Part shown: positions 23,771-35,626 of the stretch, piece after piece | How the letters are laid out: each line of letters opens with the position of its first letter | Position numbering within the stretch: position 1 is the first letter of the stretch | NCBI GenBank assembly: GCA_934045905.1 | Contig: OW203769.1 | Coordinates: 13,857,705-13,921,704 of the forward strand | Length of the DNA: 64,000 bases | Origin: Leuctra nigra | Taxonomy: Eukaryota > Arthropoda > Insecta > Plecoptera > Leuctridae | Direction of reading: 5' to 3' | Notes under the pieces: model-generated | The model's database searches: none | Seen by the model: the letters and a program-made list of their open reading frames with translations, nothing else | What the model was told of the DNA's origin: nothing | Position numbers and translations under genes: made by a program

Positions 23771-24307
23771 ATGGCTTCCAGAGCAGACAGAGTCCCCGGA
23801 GAAATGGCGGGTTCCAGAGCAGAGAGCAAAATTCCCATAGCAGTGAAGGGTCCAACTGTGGAGGCAGTTCCCCGAGCAGTGGTGGTTTCCAGAGCAGACG
23901 GGGGTTCCAGATCAGTAACGGGTCCCAGAGCAAGGCCTGGAAGTGTAGTGGCGGTTTCGGGCAGCTCCAAGTCACAGCCTAGAGAGTTGAATACATCGCT
24001 GAGAAGCCAGATTATAACACTCAATGACAAGATAAAGAAGGCTGAAGGAGATCACATGCATGAAATACAGAAATTAAATGAAGATCACAAGAAAAACACA
24101 AGGAAATTAAATGCATGTTACAAAAAAGAAAAACAGGAATTAAATGAAAAGCTAAATGAATTTATGAGTCAATATCTTGAGATGGAACAACGATTGAAAG
24201 ACGAAGCCATATGTAACGCACAGCTGAAACAGCAGGTCGCAGATCTACTCCATGACGTCGCAGCATCAAAAGTCGAAGAAGACAACTCAAAGATGGAAAT
24301 TAAACAA
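23771..24307 (+). CDS. NACHT/ankyrin gene exon 1: low-complexity N-terminus and coiled coil
   Basis: 179 codons from the ATG at 23771 to the GTAAGT donor at 24308, phase 0. The first 70 residues derive from a degenerate repeat around GGTTCCAGAGCAGA, giving Arg/Ala/Val/Ser-rich sequence. The rest is Lys/Glu-rich heptads (LNEKLNEFMSQYLEMEQRL), likely for oligomerisation. Confidence 0.72.
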
Positions 24308-27300
24308 GTAAGTTACTTATCAGATTTTGTTTTAGGTTATTGGTGGTTAAAGGCGACGGACCGGGTGTGGGGAGGGGGAGACCTGCCCGAGGGGCCCGCG
24401 AATTTGGTGGTGGGTATATGAGATTGGGTCGACCATGGCTGCTCTTTGTGGGTAACCCTTACACATACATGAGCATAAATGCTCGACAGACTTGCCAGGA
24501 TATCATTGGCCAACACAAAATATGTAACACTGCGCTAAGGTGGCAGCCGCCGGGGGTACACCTATACTTACTTATCAGGAAATTAGCCAGTTTTAAAAAT
24601 GATAACTTAACATATAATTTTCAATATTACGGCACTAGATAAAGAATATTATCAAAATGATCGAAAATCTATCCCAGGTTCACTGAAGAAAGGGTCACAA
24701 TATATAAGATTAATAATTTTAAGAAACCTTGACTCTGGGATCTGGCGTTATCGAAGAGAATAATGTGGAACATGATAAAGATTATATGATAATGGTGGAG
24801 CTGATAATAAGTGAATGTGATATGACAAATTACAATAGGATACTATTGCGTATTAAAGCAATTTAGATTACTAATTTAAGTTTTTAATTTCAGGACGAAG
24901 AATCAGGAGAGTTATCTGAAAGGTCAGTAAGACATTTAGTTTGCTTATGATCCCCATATAAATAAATACAATCCATGTAAGAAATCAGTAAAGTCTCCTT
25001 TACTAAAATAATAAAATAAAATAAAATTCAGCAATGTGAATTAGTGATATACAAAATGGGTCCATGTCAACAAAATGGAGCATTGGAAATTACATTTTAT
25101 TTTCGAGCTACGGCCCAACATACCACATGTTCCAAGTTTTCAAACAAGAAAGTATTCCTTTTACGACCTTGAGCAATGATTCACAAACGTTTGCGTTTTA
25201 CGGCCCTCGAATTCGATGTTTTATTATAAGTTTTTCAAATTATTGGACTGGTCCGCCCATCCCTGTACGCTATCAACGGAGCACAGTTTGAAAACTTGGG
25301 GATTCAAGTATTAAATCGTGTTGACTTTGTACCCATTTATTCAATCACTAATTTTCAGAGCTAATTTTTATTTATTTAAAAAATAAATAAACAAAATATG
25401 TAAATATGTAAGAATATTTAAATATGTAAAAATGTAAAAATATGTAAATATGTAAGAGGATATTTAATCTCTTTTTAAAACCAGATTCTCTTGTCCACAG
25501 TACAACAACCAACGCAAGTGTCATAAGAAGCTACATTAAGACACCAGGAAAATGCAGTTTAGAAGGACAAATGTTGGAGATCAAGTTGCTGGAACTGATC
25601 TTCTTGCGTGCCATCAACAGCGGCAGCTCCTTCTTCCTCGCGACAAACATAGCTGCAGCTGGAACCTTCGACGACATTGTCATTAGAATCCAGGAAGGTG
25701 ACAAGTGGTCGACCACACTCTTCCAGTTGAAGTACAAAGAAACGTCTACAATTGGATACGAGCATCTCCTTAGTTTTAAAAAGAATAAATTTGGTTTGGT
25801 AAAATTTTGTGATTCTTTTCTAAAAGTAAAAGAAGGATGTGGTTCAGCTGATTGTGAGTGGCCATGGAGGGGAGAGTTTGATGAATTCAAGTTCGTTCTC
25901 TACACAAATGCCAAGCCTGACAAAGATCTTATTGACCACGAAAAGGAATCTAAAGTTAAAATTGACACAATGTTTGCCTCATTCGCTTTCGGATCAGCGT
26001 TTCATTTTTCCGAGTTGTCCCCTATCTTCAAGTACATCGAAGAGATTGTGGAATTTAAACTAAAGATATCAGATTTAATTGAGTTAACTAAACGATCTTC
26101 CAAGGAAGAAATGGCCGAAGCCATAGAACAAAATGTATCACATTTTTATGTCTCGGATCAGAATAAAGAATTATTAACTAAGAAATGTAAACTTACGAAA
26201 GAGCCTTCGAAAAAGATTCTGCTTGACACATCTAAAGAGTTAACATCAGTCCAAGACATCTCATCGTACGAGATGTTCTTAAATAAAATGTTTATTTACA
26301 CAGGACAAGCGAAAGAGAATGAACTTGACTGCTTCATAACTTCAGAAATCAAGAAAGTTTTTAATTTTTCCAACGACACCGATGCTAATTCATTACACGC
26401 GTTGCTTTTTGATTATGTTCGAAAATGGTGGGGTGACAAAAATGCAGAGGGGTCGTGGCTTACAGAACATTCAGATATTTGGAAACACGTCATGTCTCGC
26501 AGAATATTTCAGTTGTCAGAAACAAAGGTAGCAGAATTTCAGAAAGACGGTATGCAGTTTGAATCAAAATTAAATGGACGTCTTTACAATACCATACAAG
26601 AATGCCGAAGGTTGAATATTGTTGTTCAAGATGGAGCTAATTCTTTGGTAGCGTCACAAGTGTATCAGGTATCAGGTAATAGTTTCCACATATTTACAGG
26701 ATCAAAGGAGCTGCTGACGAGGAAGGATGAGATTATCGCAGTTTGGAAGAACATCTTATGCCAAGGTCTCGTTATCGATTGTGATACAACTTTATCAGAT
26801 GAGGACACACTTGACATTTCTAATCAGTTGTTATCAGCATTTATTTCACAAGAAAATGTATCACTAATTTTGATCTCAACCAAAGACGACTCTATGGCAC
26901 AAACGTTACGTCCTGTACTGTTGCAGTCACAAATCGATGTACAATGGAGCGACCTAACTTCGGAAACCCAAATTACTCTGATGGCGACAACCATTAGATT
27001 TCAAGGTCACACGGTGCCCCTCAGTTCATTCGTGGGTGATGACCCCATTCGGATTAACCAGCAGTTACAAGGCATTCTGGCCGAGGTTTTGACTTCAGAA
27101 CTCGAAGTTGGTAGAGTCCTGGAGACTTTGATAGATTCTTACATTCCTCGTAGATTGACCCGGGACAATGTGGAGATTAGTGTTGAATCCTTGGCCGATG
27201 TTCCTGACAGAGTAGTGGTGTTGGTCGCCGAACCGGGGATGGGAAAGACAACGCTTGTCACACATCTGGCTCAAACTGCGAAGCTTGCAGATCCATCCAC

Positions 27301-29470
27301 TTGGGTCGTGCGGGTCAACTTGAACGACTGCACTACGTATCTTTCCAGACTCAATCCAGATCGTATCAACAAAGCCACATCAATTGATTTCCTCGCCCAG
27401 TTTGCATCTTCGATTGACTCTGATGTCGAAAGAAGCATATTGAAGAATCGTTTGTTGTTCTCAGGAAATGTGACTGCGTTTGTTGATGGGGTGGATGAAA
27501 TCTGTCCGTTCTATGAACAAACTGTTTGTTCCCTTTTGATAAATCTTCTTGAAACTAAAATCGAAATTATCTGTATAACGTCTCGAAAAGTGTCCCAAGT
27601 TAGTTTGGAAAAGGCACTGAAGGTAAAGGCTCACACTCTGGTAGCTTTCTCGCGAGAAGATCAGAAGCGTTTCTTTGAAGTTTTTTGGAAAGATAAAACT
27701 TTCAACCACGAAAGACCTCTCAGCACGTTTCTAGACAAAGTAATGCAACTTTTGGGAAACGGAATCATCGGGGGAACTTTGGCTGCGGGCAATGCCCATC
27801 AGAACCTCATGCTAGCAGAATATTTCAATCCAGACCTAAATTGCTATTTAGAAACCAGTTTAATAAAATTTCCAAACAAAATCAACATACTGAAGTTGTA
27901 TAATAGTTTTGTTTATAAAAAGCTTGAGAATTATAGTGAAACTAAAAGGAAAGATGATATGAAAAATGCTGCAATTCAAGTTGACAAAACACATCTTCGT
28001 ATTAGGATTCATGAAAACCATACGATTGCCGCGTTATTCCTTCTGCTTTCTCACGATGAATTCGAATCGATTGTTTCAAAGGACGGTCTTCAAGAGGACA
28101 CAATAGTCAGTCTTGAAAAAACAGGCATTATTAGCAATGTAACCAATGGCAAACCAAATTTCATCCAACGCTCGTATGCAGAATACTTTACATCCCTCTG
28201 GATATCGGTCAATTACCCAAAATTGCAAGTATTTCTTAGAAATACTCTTTTCCAGCCTCGATTTCAAGTTGTCAAGATATTTCTTGATCTCTAACTATCT
28301 GCTGACTGTAAGTTGCACATGCACATTATCAATCAGGACTTGGAGAAATTCAACAAGTTCTTGCAATCACGGTCGTCTTGGACAGAAGGATGTATAGATC
28401 GGACTGACTCTGGCGGGCGAACGGCTTTACATCTGGCAGCCTCGTGTAACAATCGCGAGAACCAAGTTTCTTTCGTGTCTAAACTCTTGGAACGTAAAGC
28501 AAAGGTTGACGTTCAAGACGATCTGTTGAAGTGGCGGCCATTGCAGTACGCTGATGCAACAGGTTCATGGAACGCCGTAGCTTTGTTATTGCAAGCGGGT
28601 GGGTTGGAAAATGACATGAAAGAGACAAAGAGGAGGATCAAGGTAGAGGTTTACAATGGCTTGATTCAGTACTTGTCATCCCCCAACGCCTGTTATGTTG
28701 ACCTAATGCTGTTGGCTTCACGTCACGGTGATGTGGAGGTTGTCAGGTACCTCGTCGAAGAGTGCGGTGCAGACGTCGAATGCCGTGGAGACGACGTCTC
28801 AAGTCCGATGCACAAGAGTGCTGAAGGCGGCCATGTTGACGTGATGGGTTTCCTATGGGCTCAAGGTGCGTCTTGCAATGTGCTCCAGGATATCAACTCC
28901 CTACCCTTGCATAACGTGGCAACAGTGCAGGCTGCGGAGTTTCTTGTCCAGCACGGTTCTTACGTCAACGCATTCAACCATAACGGAGAGTCTCCTCTCG
29001 CCTTGGCTTTGAGGAAAGCAAATGTTGATGTTGCCAGATGGTTGATCGATCACGAAGCTGATCTTGATGCAGTTACCTTGGAGGACTGTCCACATTGGTT
29101 GGCCTTTAATACAGGGTCCGTGGATCTAGAAGAGTACTTCGTACTGTTAGATCAATCTAAACGAGGTCAAGGAGTTACACAAATCATGTACAAGGAACTA
29201 GACCAAGTGAATGCGTCAGAAAGCAAGTTACTCTATAAACCTGTACACGATGGTGATTTAGAAGAAATGAACTCCCGTCTTGATGGTGGCCAGAAAACAA
29301 CACGAAGGCGTAAACATTGGGAATCTATGAACCACGTAGCGGGCGGGTCGCTTGATGTAAAATATCTTCGCAAATTAGGAGCAGACGCGAATGCAATACA
29401 CTCAAATAGAAATTCACTGACACAGTCTCTGCCAAGTGTTGTTTTAGGACGTTCATCTACATTTCCCTAA
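23771..29470 (+). CDS. Coiled coil - PD-(D/E)xK-like - NACHT - ankyrin STAND protein, interrupted by one in-frame TAA
   Basis: Exons 23771-24307, 24894-24922 and 25501-29470 join in one frame: 1119 residues to a TAA at 28292-28294, then 391 more codons in the same frame. Residues 1-70 are low-complexity and 70-180 form a charged coiled coil. Around residues 213-270 the pattern TFDDIVI ... FQLKYKE (D246/D247, Q264, K266) resembles a PD-(D/E)xK nuclease core as in Cap4/DUF4297 effectors. A middle region of unknown type follows. Walker A AEPGMGKTT is at 765-773 and Walker B VDGVDE near 850-855. FIQRSYAEYF near the NACHT C-terminus is typical of NACHT-ankyrin proteins. Ankyrin repeats follow the TAA. 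By family logic ankyrins sense, NACHT switches and the nuclease acts; the function here is inferred. Introns argue against bacterial contamination. It may be functional through readthrough or splicing, or a young pseudogene. Confidence 0.82.
24333..24565. mobile_element. Partial copy of the unclassified retroposon, intron 1
   Basis: GGGTAACCCTTACACAT, ATTGGCCAACACAAA and GGTGGCAGCCGCCGGGGG match 4060-4165 in the same window orientation. The copy lacks the CTAAT-tail side. Confidence 0.62.
24894..24922 (+). CDS. NACHT/ankyrin gene exon 2, 29-nt microexon
   Basis: Between TTTTAATTTCAG and the donor GTCAGT. It encodes DEESGELSE plus two bases. Without it exon 1 and exon 3 would be out of frame, which supports it, but a 29-nt exon needs transcript proof. 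Confidence 0.6.
25030..25365. repeat. Inverted-repeat element in intron 2
   Basis: AATTAGTGATATACAAAATGGGT at the left (shortened here) corresponds inverted to the right end ACCCATTTATTCAATCACTAA. The interior (CGAGCTACGGCCCA, TTTTACGGCCCTC) resembles 1200-1300 of the 272-bp-period family. Confidence 0.6.
25501..28294 (+). CDS. NACHT/ankyrin gene exon 3: nuclease-like and NACHT domains up to TAA
   Basis: The acceptor CTTGTCCACAG precedes 25501; the frame enters 23 codons before the internal ATG at 25571. The uninterrupted 907 codons from that ATG hold the nuclease-like core, Walker A at 27227 and Walker B at about 27479-27499. The stop is TAA at 28292, directly followed by CTA. Confidence 0.88.
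28295..29470 (+). CDS. Ankyrin-repeat continuation after the TAA
   Basis: The same frame stays open for 391 codons and ends at TAA 29468-29470. About six ankyrin-like repeats are visible: GGRTALHLAAS, DLMLLASRHGDVEVVRYLVE, SPMHKSAEGGHVDVMGFLW, LPLHNVATVQAAEFLVQHG, ESPLALALRKANVDVARWLI. Continuity of frame and domain order shows this was one protein. Confidence 0.82.
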   Translation, partial: LSADCKLHMHIINQDLEKFNKFLQSRSSWTEGCIDRTDSGGRTALHLAASCNNRENQVSFVSKLLERKAKVDVQDDLLKWRPLQYADATGSWNAVALLLQAGGLENDMKETKRRIKVEVYNGLIQYLSSPNACYVDLMLLASRHGDVEVVRYLVEECGADVECRGDDVSSPMHKSAEGGHVDVMGFLWAQGASCNVLQDINSLPLHNVATVQAAEFLVQHGSYVNAFNHNGESPLALALRKANVDVARWLIDHEADLDAVTLEDCPHWLAFNTGSVDLEEYFVLLDQSKRGQGVTQIMYKELDQVNASESKLLYKPVHDGDLEEMNSRLDGGQKTTRRRKHWESMNHVAGGSLDVKYLRKLGADANAIHSNRNSLTQSLPSVVLGRSSTFP

Positions 29471-30240
29471 GAGTAAGAACACCAAAAGTTAGCATACCAT
29501 GCAAGAATAACCGTTATAAACATTTTCAAACAAATATTTCTTGGAAATTAATATGGATAACCAAATGTTTGTATTGTGTATTTGGAATTAGCGTAATCTA
29601 TTAGTGTTCATCTATCTAACTACGAAGTTTAATAAATATATCAATAACACGGGGTTCCTGTTAGAGACACTGGAGGCACTCATATCGGAAAGCCAGGAGC
29701 TTACCTACATACCGTGTTCCTCGTGTCACATGAAGATTATGTAATCATTATTATTTATAACACCAAGATGTGATTACATTCGTCAAGTTCTATGAATGTA
29801 TCGCAAAAGTGTGTGTCAGGAATTACTCAAGTACCTAACCTTGAAAATTATTTTGTATTGTACTAATGAATAATGATCTCCCACTTCTATTAAAACACTT
29901 TGGAGTTTAATTTCTACATTCTTCCAATTCAATTCCTAGATCTCTATTGGGACTATATTATTTTTCAGAATCTTTCTGCAACTGCATGAATAATAATACT
30001 GTTTTTATTATCATTTGCTATTACTATATTTTATGTTTTTTTGTTATAATTACTTGAAGTACCTGTTGATTTCACTTGAAGAAGGTATTATAATAATACT
30101 TCTATAGCCTAATATTTTCAAAAGATGTAAAATGATTGTGTATTTAATATAAGTTAATATTAAAGTTACATTTCTTAAGTTAATTGTTTTCTTATAACCT
30201 AAATTTATAGTAATTGTTATTATTCAGTAAATTAATAAAC
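29471..30240 (+). other. 3' flank of the NACHT/ankyrin gene
   Basis: AATAAA at 29631-29636 is a plausible polyadenylation signal about 160 bp after the stop. The rest is AT-rich with no recognised element. Confidence 0.5.
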
Positions 30241-30245
30241 AATAG

Positions 30246-30292
30246 GCTATAGTATCAGTCGTGGATCAGTGTCCGGTGCGAGTCAGACTTTA
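30246..30292 (+). repeat. Left member of a 14-kb-spaced inverted repeat
   Basis: CAGTCGTGGATCAGTGTCCG and following GGTCAGACTTTAAAA-like sequence match 44592-44640 inverted. The pair brackets the LINE and its nested Helitron. Confidence 0.65.
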
Positions 30293-30360
30293 AAATACCC
30301 TCAATTTAGTAATTATTCATTATGCTCTTCCCCTCAGAAATAACGCTCCAACATATTAAA

Positions 30361-31361
30361 CTAGGAAAACGCTCTGTGTGACGCGTTTATGAGCGAGCAC
30401 GTATACGCGCAACACCTCGAACCAAAATTTTGTCTATTGAATATATCATTAAAAGCCAATATTTCTTCAATTTCGTCACAGAATTGTATGCAAATCTTAA
30501 AAAATTCCAAAAATATTGGTCGCAATAGCGATACAAAGTTTTAAGTTGATCGATTGAACCTTTATGATTGAATGGTTCCTTGTCTGGGACCACTCATGAT
30601 ATAAGTGTGTGTACACAATATCAGATCGATCAGCACAGGGATCGTGTAACTATCGTCAACAGTCGATCGACAACTCTTATGGGAGAATAACATTGACACG
30701 TCTGAGTCGATCGTCTACAAAGTCCAGTCAATGCTAAACTCTCATAAGAGTTGTCGAGCAAAGTTATACGATCGCAGTGCTGTTGATTATGAGTGTCATA
30801 ATTATGCGTTTGAAAGTTTCTGTTCTAACTACCTTGGAACATTAAAACTGAGGCGTCAATGTTGCCGTGATCCATAGCAACAAGCAAAATGTCCGTAAAA
30901 TGTCAATAACTATTGGATTTAAACACAGATTTGTCTGAAAATTGTCAAAAACACAGATAATGTTGGTCCCAATGACCATGCAAAGTTTTAAGTTGATCGG
31001 TCAAACGGTTCTAGTTTAAATTTCAAAAATAACAGTAAAGATGGTTTTAAATTTTAACTAATGGGAGGATTTGGCTGAAACTTTGTATGATTGGGTAAAA
31101 GGCTAGTGGTAATGACTTGTTAAAACTTCAAATGGATCAAACCAACCAATCGAAAGATAATTTTTTTTTAAATTTGAACCAATCAATGGATTTAAAAAAC
31201 ATTAGGGTCTGCAACGCCCAGAAATGGTCCGTACATGTGTGCAAAATTTCAGCTTGATCGAAAAAAAACTGTGACCTGTATATCGTCAGTAACAGAAAAA
31301 AAAAAAAAACAGAGGTCCGAGCCAAAGGAGCCAAAAGGAGACGCTCGCTTCGCTCGCTCAA
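30361..31361 (-). mobile_element. Non-autonomous Helitron
   Basis: CTAGGAAAACGCTC at 30361 and CGCTTCGCTCGCTCAA ending at 31361 are the two ends; flanks are A and T. Internally, ACAACTCTTATGGGAGAATA and its inverse (30670-30760) form a small foldback. An inverted repeat (TACCCTCAATTTAGTAATTA, about 30296; inverse about 31380-31405) lies just outside both ends, so the insertion hit a palindromic site or element. Confidence 0.8.
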
Positions 31362-31506
31362 TAATTGGCGGTCACTTGGCATAATGAATACTGACTAAAT
31401 TGAGGGTAAAGATTCAAATGTATTTATTTTGCATAGTAATTACATAATTACGGTGGCAAATGTCTATGATTAAATATTAATAAATTATAAAAAGATGCAA
31501 GAAAAA

Positions 31507-33026
31507 CTACTTTAGGTGAAGTGCCACTTTAAAGGCTCTTGCCGTTTCTGGCCATTCCTCCACCCAAAATCCCAGCTTATTCCACTCTGTGGTCGTTCTG
31601 TGCATAAATGAGTATTTTCCGATGTTCTTCTTAACTTGATTCACTTGTAGTTTGTACGGATGGTCCCTTCGTTGAGAATAGAAAGTACTGCTCTGAAGTC
31701 TCTGACCAATTTCTCCCCACCCTCCACATCCAACACAGGCTCTATACAAGTTACAGAGTCGGGCCGTCTTCCTTCTCTCTTCTAAAGAGGTCCACCCTAG
31801 CGACTGTAACATTGCCGTTGGGCTCTCGTATTGTGTGGTGAGAGTTCCGTTTTCTTCTACCTTCCAGAACCACCTTCTCCACTTCCCTGCCACCCTTCTT
31901 GCTGCCAATCTCTGCACATTTTCGACGCTTTTTATTTGTTGAATGACATAAGGATCCCACACTGCAGAAGCATACTCTAAGATTGGCCGGACTAACGACA
32001 GATAAGCTTTTTCTTTTACTGTGTTATCTGTGCCACGAAGGTTTCTCATAGCAAAGTTTATGCATTTTGTAGATTTAGTCACGACTCTTTCTACTTGCGG
32101 AGCCCAACTCATCTTATGGTTAAGGACTACTCCAAGATACTTGTACTCCTTTACCACCTCTAAGGGTTTCCCCCTGAGAAGAAGGTGTAGCTTTGTAGCA
32201 TTGCGTTTGGTGGAAAAGCACATTGCCTGACACTTGCCTACATTAAGTCCCATTCGATTTTCTTTTACCCATTCTTCTACTTTCACAAGATCTGATTGAA
32301 GTTCCTCAATATCATCACTGCTTTGAACAGATCGCAGAATTACGCAGTCATCTGCAAAGAGTCTTGTGCGTGAAGTAAGTCCATTCTTAATATCATTTAT
32401 GTAAATCAAAAAGAGAAGAGGTCCCAACACACTCCCCTGGGGAACACCTGATGTAACAGCTTGCTCTCTTGACTCTACATTTCCTACTCTCACCTTCTGC
32501 ACACGGCCGTCAAGAAAGTCGCCAACCCAGTTCATCACCCTTTTGTTTATCACTGTCCCCAGTTTAGCCATTAGTAGTGAGTGAGGAACCTTGTCGAAGG
32601 CCTTCTCGAAGTCAAGGAACACTGCAGCCACTTCTCCTCCCTGGTCAAGCTCGTCTGAAATATCTTGTACCAATCCAGTAAGCTGCGTCTCACATGAGTG
32701 AGCTCCTCTGAAGCCGTGTTGTTCTGGAACCATCCAGTTCTGCTCACTAATTGAAGTTCGGATGTATCTGTCAATCAGTTTTTCCATTAGCTTTGATATT
32801 GAAGCAGTGAGGCTGACTGGTCTATAATTGGCCACCCTTCCTCTCTCCCCTCCCTTAAATATTGGTATTATCGTTGCTTCTTTCCAGGCCCGAGGCAATT
32901 TTCCTAGCTTAAGAGAGAGCTGACATATTTGGGTAATGAATGGAGCAATTTGCAGTGCACATAATTTCAGAAATCTATTGCTTATTTGGTCTGGTCCCGG
33001 TGCTTTACCTGGCTTCAGTTTCCTAA
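31507..33026 (-). pseudogene. LINE ORF2, reverse transcriptase half
   Basis: Open from the Helitron junction (33026) to the TAA at 31507, 506 codons. It shows KPGKAPGPD, the fingers segment RPVSLTASISKLMEK, FLDFEKAFDKVPH (motif A), SGVPQGSVLGPLLF (motif B) and LFADDC (catalytic FADD motif C). The C-terminus contains the Cys/Trp-rich tail usual in non-LTR RTs. It would copy element RNA at a nicked target. It has lost its upstream half to the Helitron. Confidence 0.9.
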
Positions 33027-33672
33027 TTGAGCGAGCGTAGCGAGCGTCACCACGGTACTCTTATGGCACTTTCTCTGTGTGTTTTTTTTTTTTTTTTGTG
33101 GTCACAGCCCAGGTTAAACCGCTCAAGCAATCGATCTGAAATTTTGTACACATACTAACGTAATCGATGCGGTCCCTGGGATCGTTTTTGAATGGGCTCC
33201 CGTGATTGGTTCAAATTTAAAAAAAATTATCTTTCGATTGGGTGCTTCGATTAATTTGAAATTTAGCAAAAACATTGCAACCAACATTGTACCCAATCAT
33301 AAAAAGTTTCAGACATGGGGTTTTTGACATTTAAACTAGAACAGATTGACCGATCAACTTAAAACTTGGCGTGGTCATTGGTACCAACATTTTAGATATT
33401 TTTGCCAATTGTCAGTCTAATCTGTCGTTATTTTCAAAAGTTTTGTCATTTTAAGGTCATTTTATTCCATAATCTTGAAAAATGTATACTAAATTGTCAT
33501 CCCTGCCTTCTTTAAGCTTCTGTTCCAAGGCAAGGCCTGTAGAGCAGCCAAGCTATCCACAATGTGTGTGAATGTGTATCCACAGTAAAATGAAAGCATT
33601 TTTGAGCTAGCGCATAAAATCAATCGGATGCAGTACGAAGGCCAAATCCTCTAATTGGTTTAAGTTTAAATA

Positions 33673-34617
33673 ATGTTGTACAAAAACAAAAACTTGTATA
33701 TAGACTGCCAAGCACCTTTCCCCCTAAAAAGATTGAGATCTAAAAGAAGGTCGCAGCAATAATATATTGTTGAAACATTTTCGCACTTAAAATTCGTGAA
33801 ATCATTTCGCCCAGTTACTGCCGCCAAGCACAACATTATAAACCAAACATTGTACCCAAATTTGAGATTGAAAAAATCTCTATGTGAACCATCATAGTAT
33901 AAACTTTAAAACAATTATACTCATTTAAAACTAAAAATAGAAAGTATTCAAATTTTAAAAACGTAAACAAAATCAATTTAAAAACATTTTTTTTTTACAT
34001 AACTTAAAATACAAATTAAAAAAAATTATTTAAAATTAAATAAAACAAAATAAAAGTAAAAAAAATAAAAATAAAGCTTGGCGCATTGTGTCAAGGAGGG
34101 GGCAACATAAAAAGAAAATGTCGACCAAGGAGACGACGAAAGAAAGAGGAAGAAGAAGGTGATGAAGGAAAGAAGGAAGAAGTCAACATGACGGTGCAAA
34201 TTCAATGCGCCAAGCTTTATTTTTATTTTTTTTACTTTTATTTTGTTTTATTTAATTTTAAATAATTTTTTTTAATTTGTATTATAAGTTATGTAAAAAA
34301 AAATGTTTTTAAATTGATTTTGTTTACGTTTTTAAAATTTGAATACTTTCTATTTTTAGTTTTAAATGAGTATAATTGTTTTAAAGTTTATACTATGATG
34401 GTTCACATAGAGATTTTTTCAATCTCAAATTTGGGTACAATGTTTGGTTTATAATGTTGTGCTTGGCGGCAGTAACTGGGCGAAATGATTTCACGAATTT
34501 TAAGTGCGAAAATTTTTCAACAATATATTATTGCTGCGACCTTCTTTTAGATCTCAATCTTTTTAGGGGGAAAGGTGCTTGGCAGTCTATATACAAGTTT
34601 TTGTTTTTGTACAACAT
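33673..34617. mobile_element. Foldback element with ~450-bp arms
   Basis: Termini ATGTTGTACAAAAAC and its inverse. Arms (about 33673-34080 and 34205-34617) are near-perfect inverted copies around a purine-rich centre of AAG/GAAG repeats. The sequence GCTTGGCGCA lies at the inner ends of both arms. Confidence 0.82.
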
Positions 34618-35626
34618 GTCACATGAGGTGGTAGTTTACAGCAGCTTTCATTGATCATTGAGTGTTACCTATCATTACATTGTTAACGCCAACAACGTCA
34701 CTTTTTGTCTAAAAATTTCTGTTTTTCTTCCAATAGTTCCCAAGTTAGTATAACGAAAGGGTCAATTTCTTTTGGTTGAATATGAGTTATCTCAACTTTT
34801 AAATTGCTAAAAGTTCACAACTTGTGAATAACGTAAATTGTAGGTGTATTGTTCCGGTGTAGACCGGAATTTGTGCGTCATCTCGTACTACGCATATTAG
34901 TTGCCAGTTGGTAAACTGAAAGGTACACGAAAGGTAGATGATTGTAAATGCGTTTCCTTAATTTTAAATTCTTCTAAGTTCACTTTTTTGTGTAATTTAA
35001 ACTCTATTGGTAAAGCGTTAAGGCTTACAGATGTTTACAGCACATTTTAAATAAAATCCGGATGTGTTTTGGAAGGCAATATAACTTAAAAGGAACTTAT
35101 TTCATAAGTTAACTTTCCAGTTTCTGGAAACTTTCCAGGTAGGTAACTAACCAGTTCTTTATTTGAACTGGAACTAGTTCCTTTTTTTGAGGAACTAATC
35201 CAACACTGCTGTTTAGTGATAGTTCCATAACATGGATTATGCCGCAAATTTTTCCGCCAACAGTTTAAAAACGTACCAAAGATCACGAGTGGGGTTATGC
35301 AGAATATGCATATATAATTTTCTATTATTACCTACGGGTGATTTTTTAAATTAGGGGATGTTGGAAGGGATCAAGTATCATACGGTATGGGTTATTTCAC
35401 ATAGAATGAGTACACCAAATTTGGTTGAGATCGGTCAAAGGGTGTAGGAGAAAATAAGAACGTTCATACCAAGAAGCCTTTTCCTTTGTTCATGCGCAGA
35501 GAGACACTACTGAAAGTTAAAGGAATTACGGCAAAGGATGTGGCCATTTGATATTGCCTTGTTGTGAAAATTGATTTTGAAGATGTCAACCTAGAGTTCC
35601 TTTAAGATTAACTAGCTGAGCCACCT
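34618..35626. other. Non-coding DNA inside the nested block
   Basis: No gene is recognised. 35095-35190 contains repeated AGTTCC/GGAACT motifs. Confidence 0.4.

Noticed and set aside
23707..24030. Antisense ORFs over NACHT gene exon 1
   Set aside because: The repeat composition leaves both strands open; only the plus frame joins to the coiled coil and downstream exons.
25571..29470. Bacterial or Wolbachia contamination as source of the NACHT/ankyrin ORF
   Set aside because: Upstream exons join in frame through GT-AG introns that contain local retroposons and MITEs, so it is resident in the host genome; an ancient transfer is not excluded.
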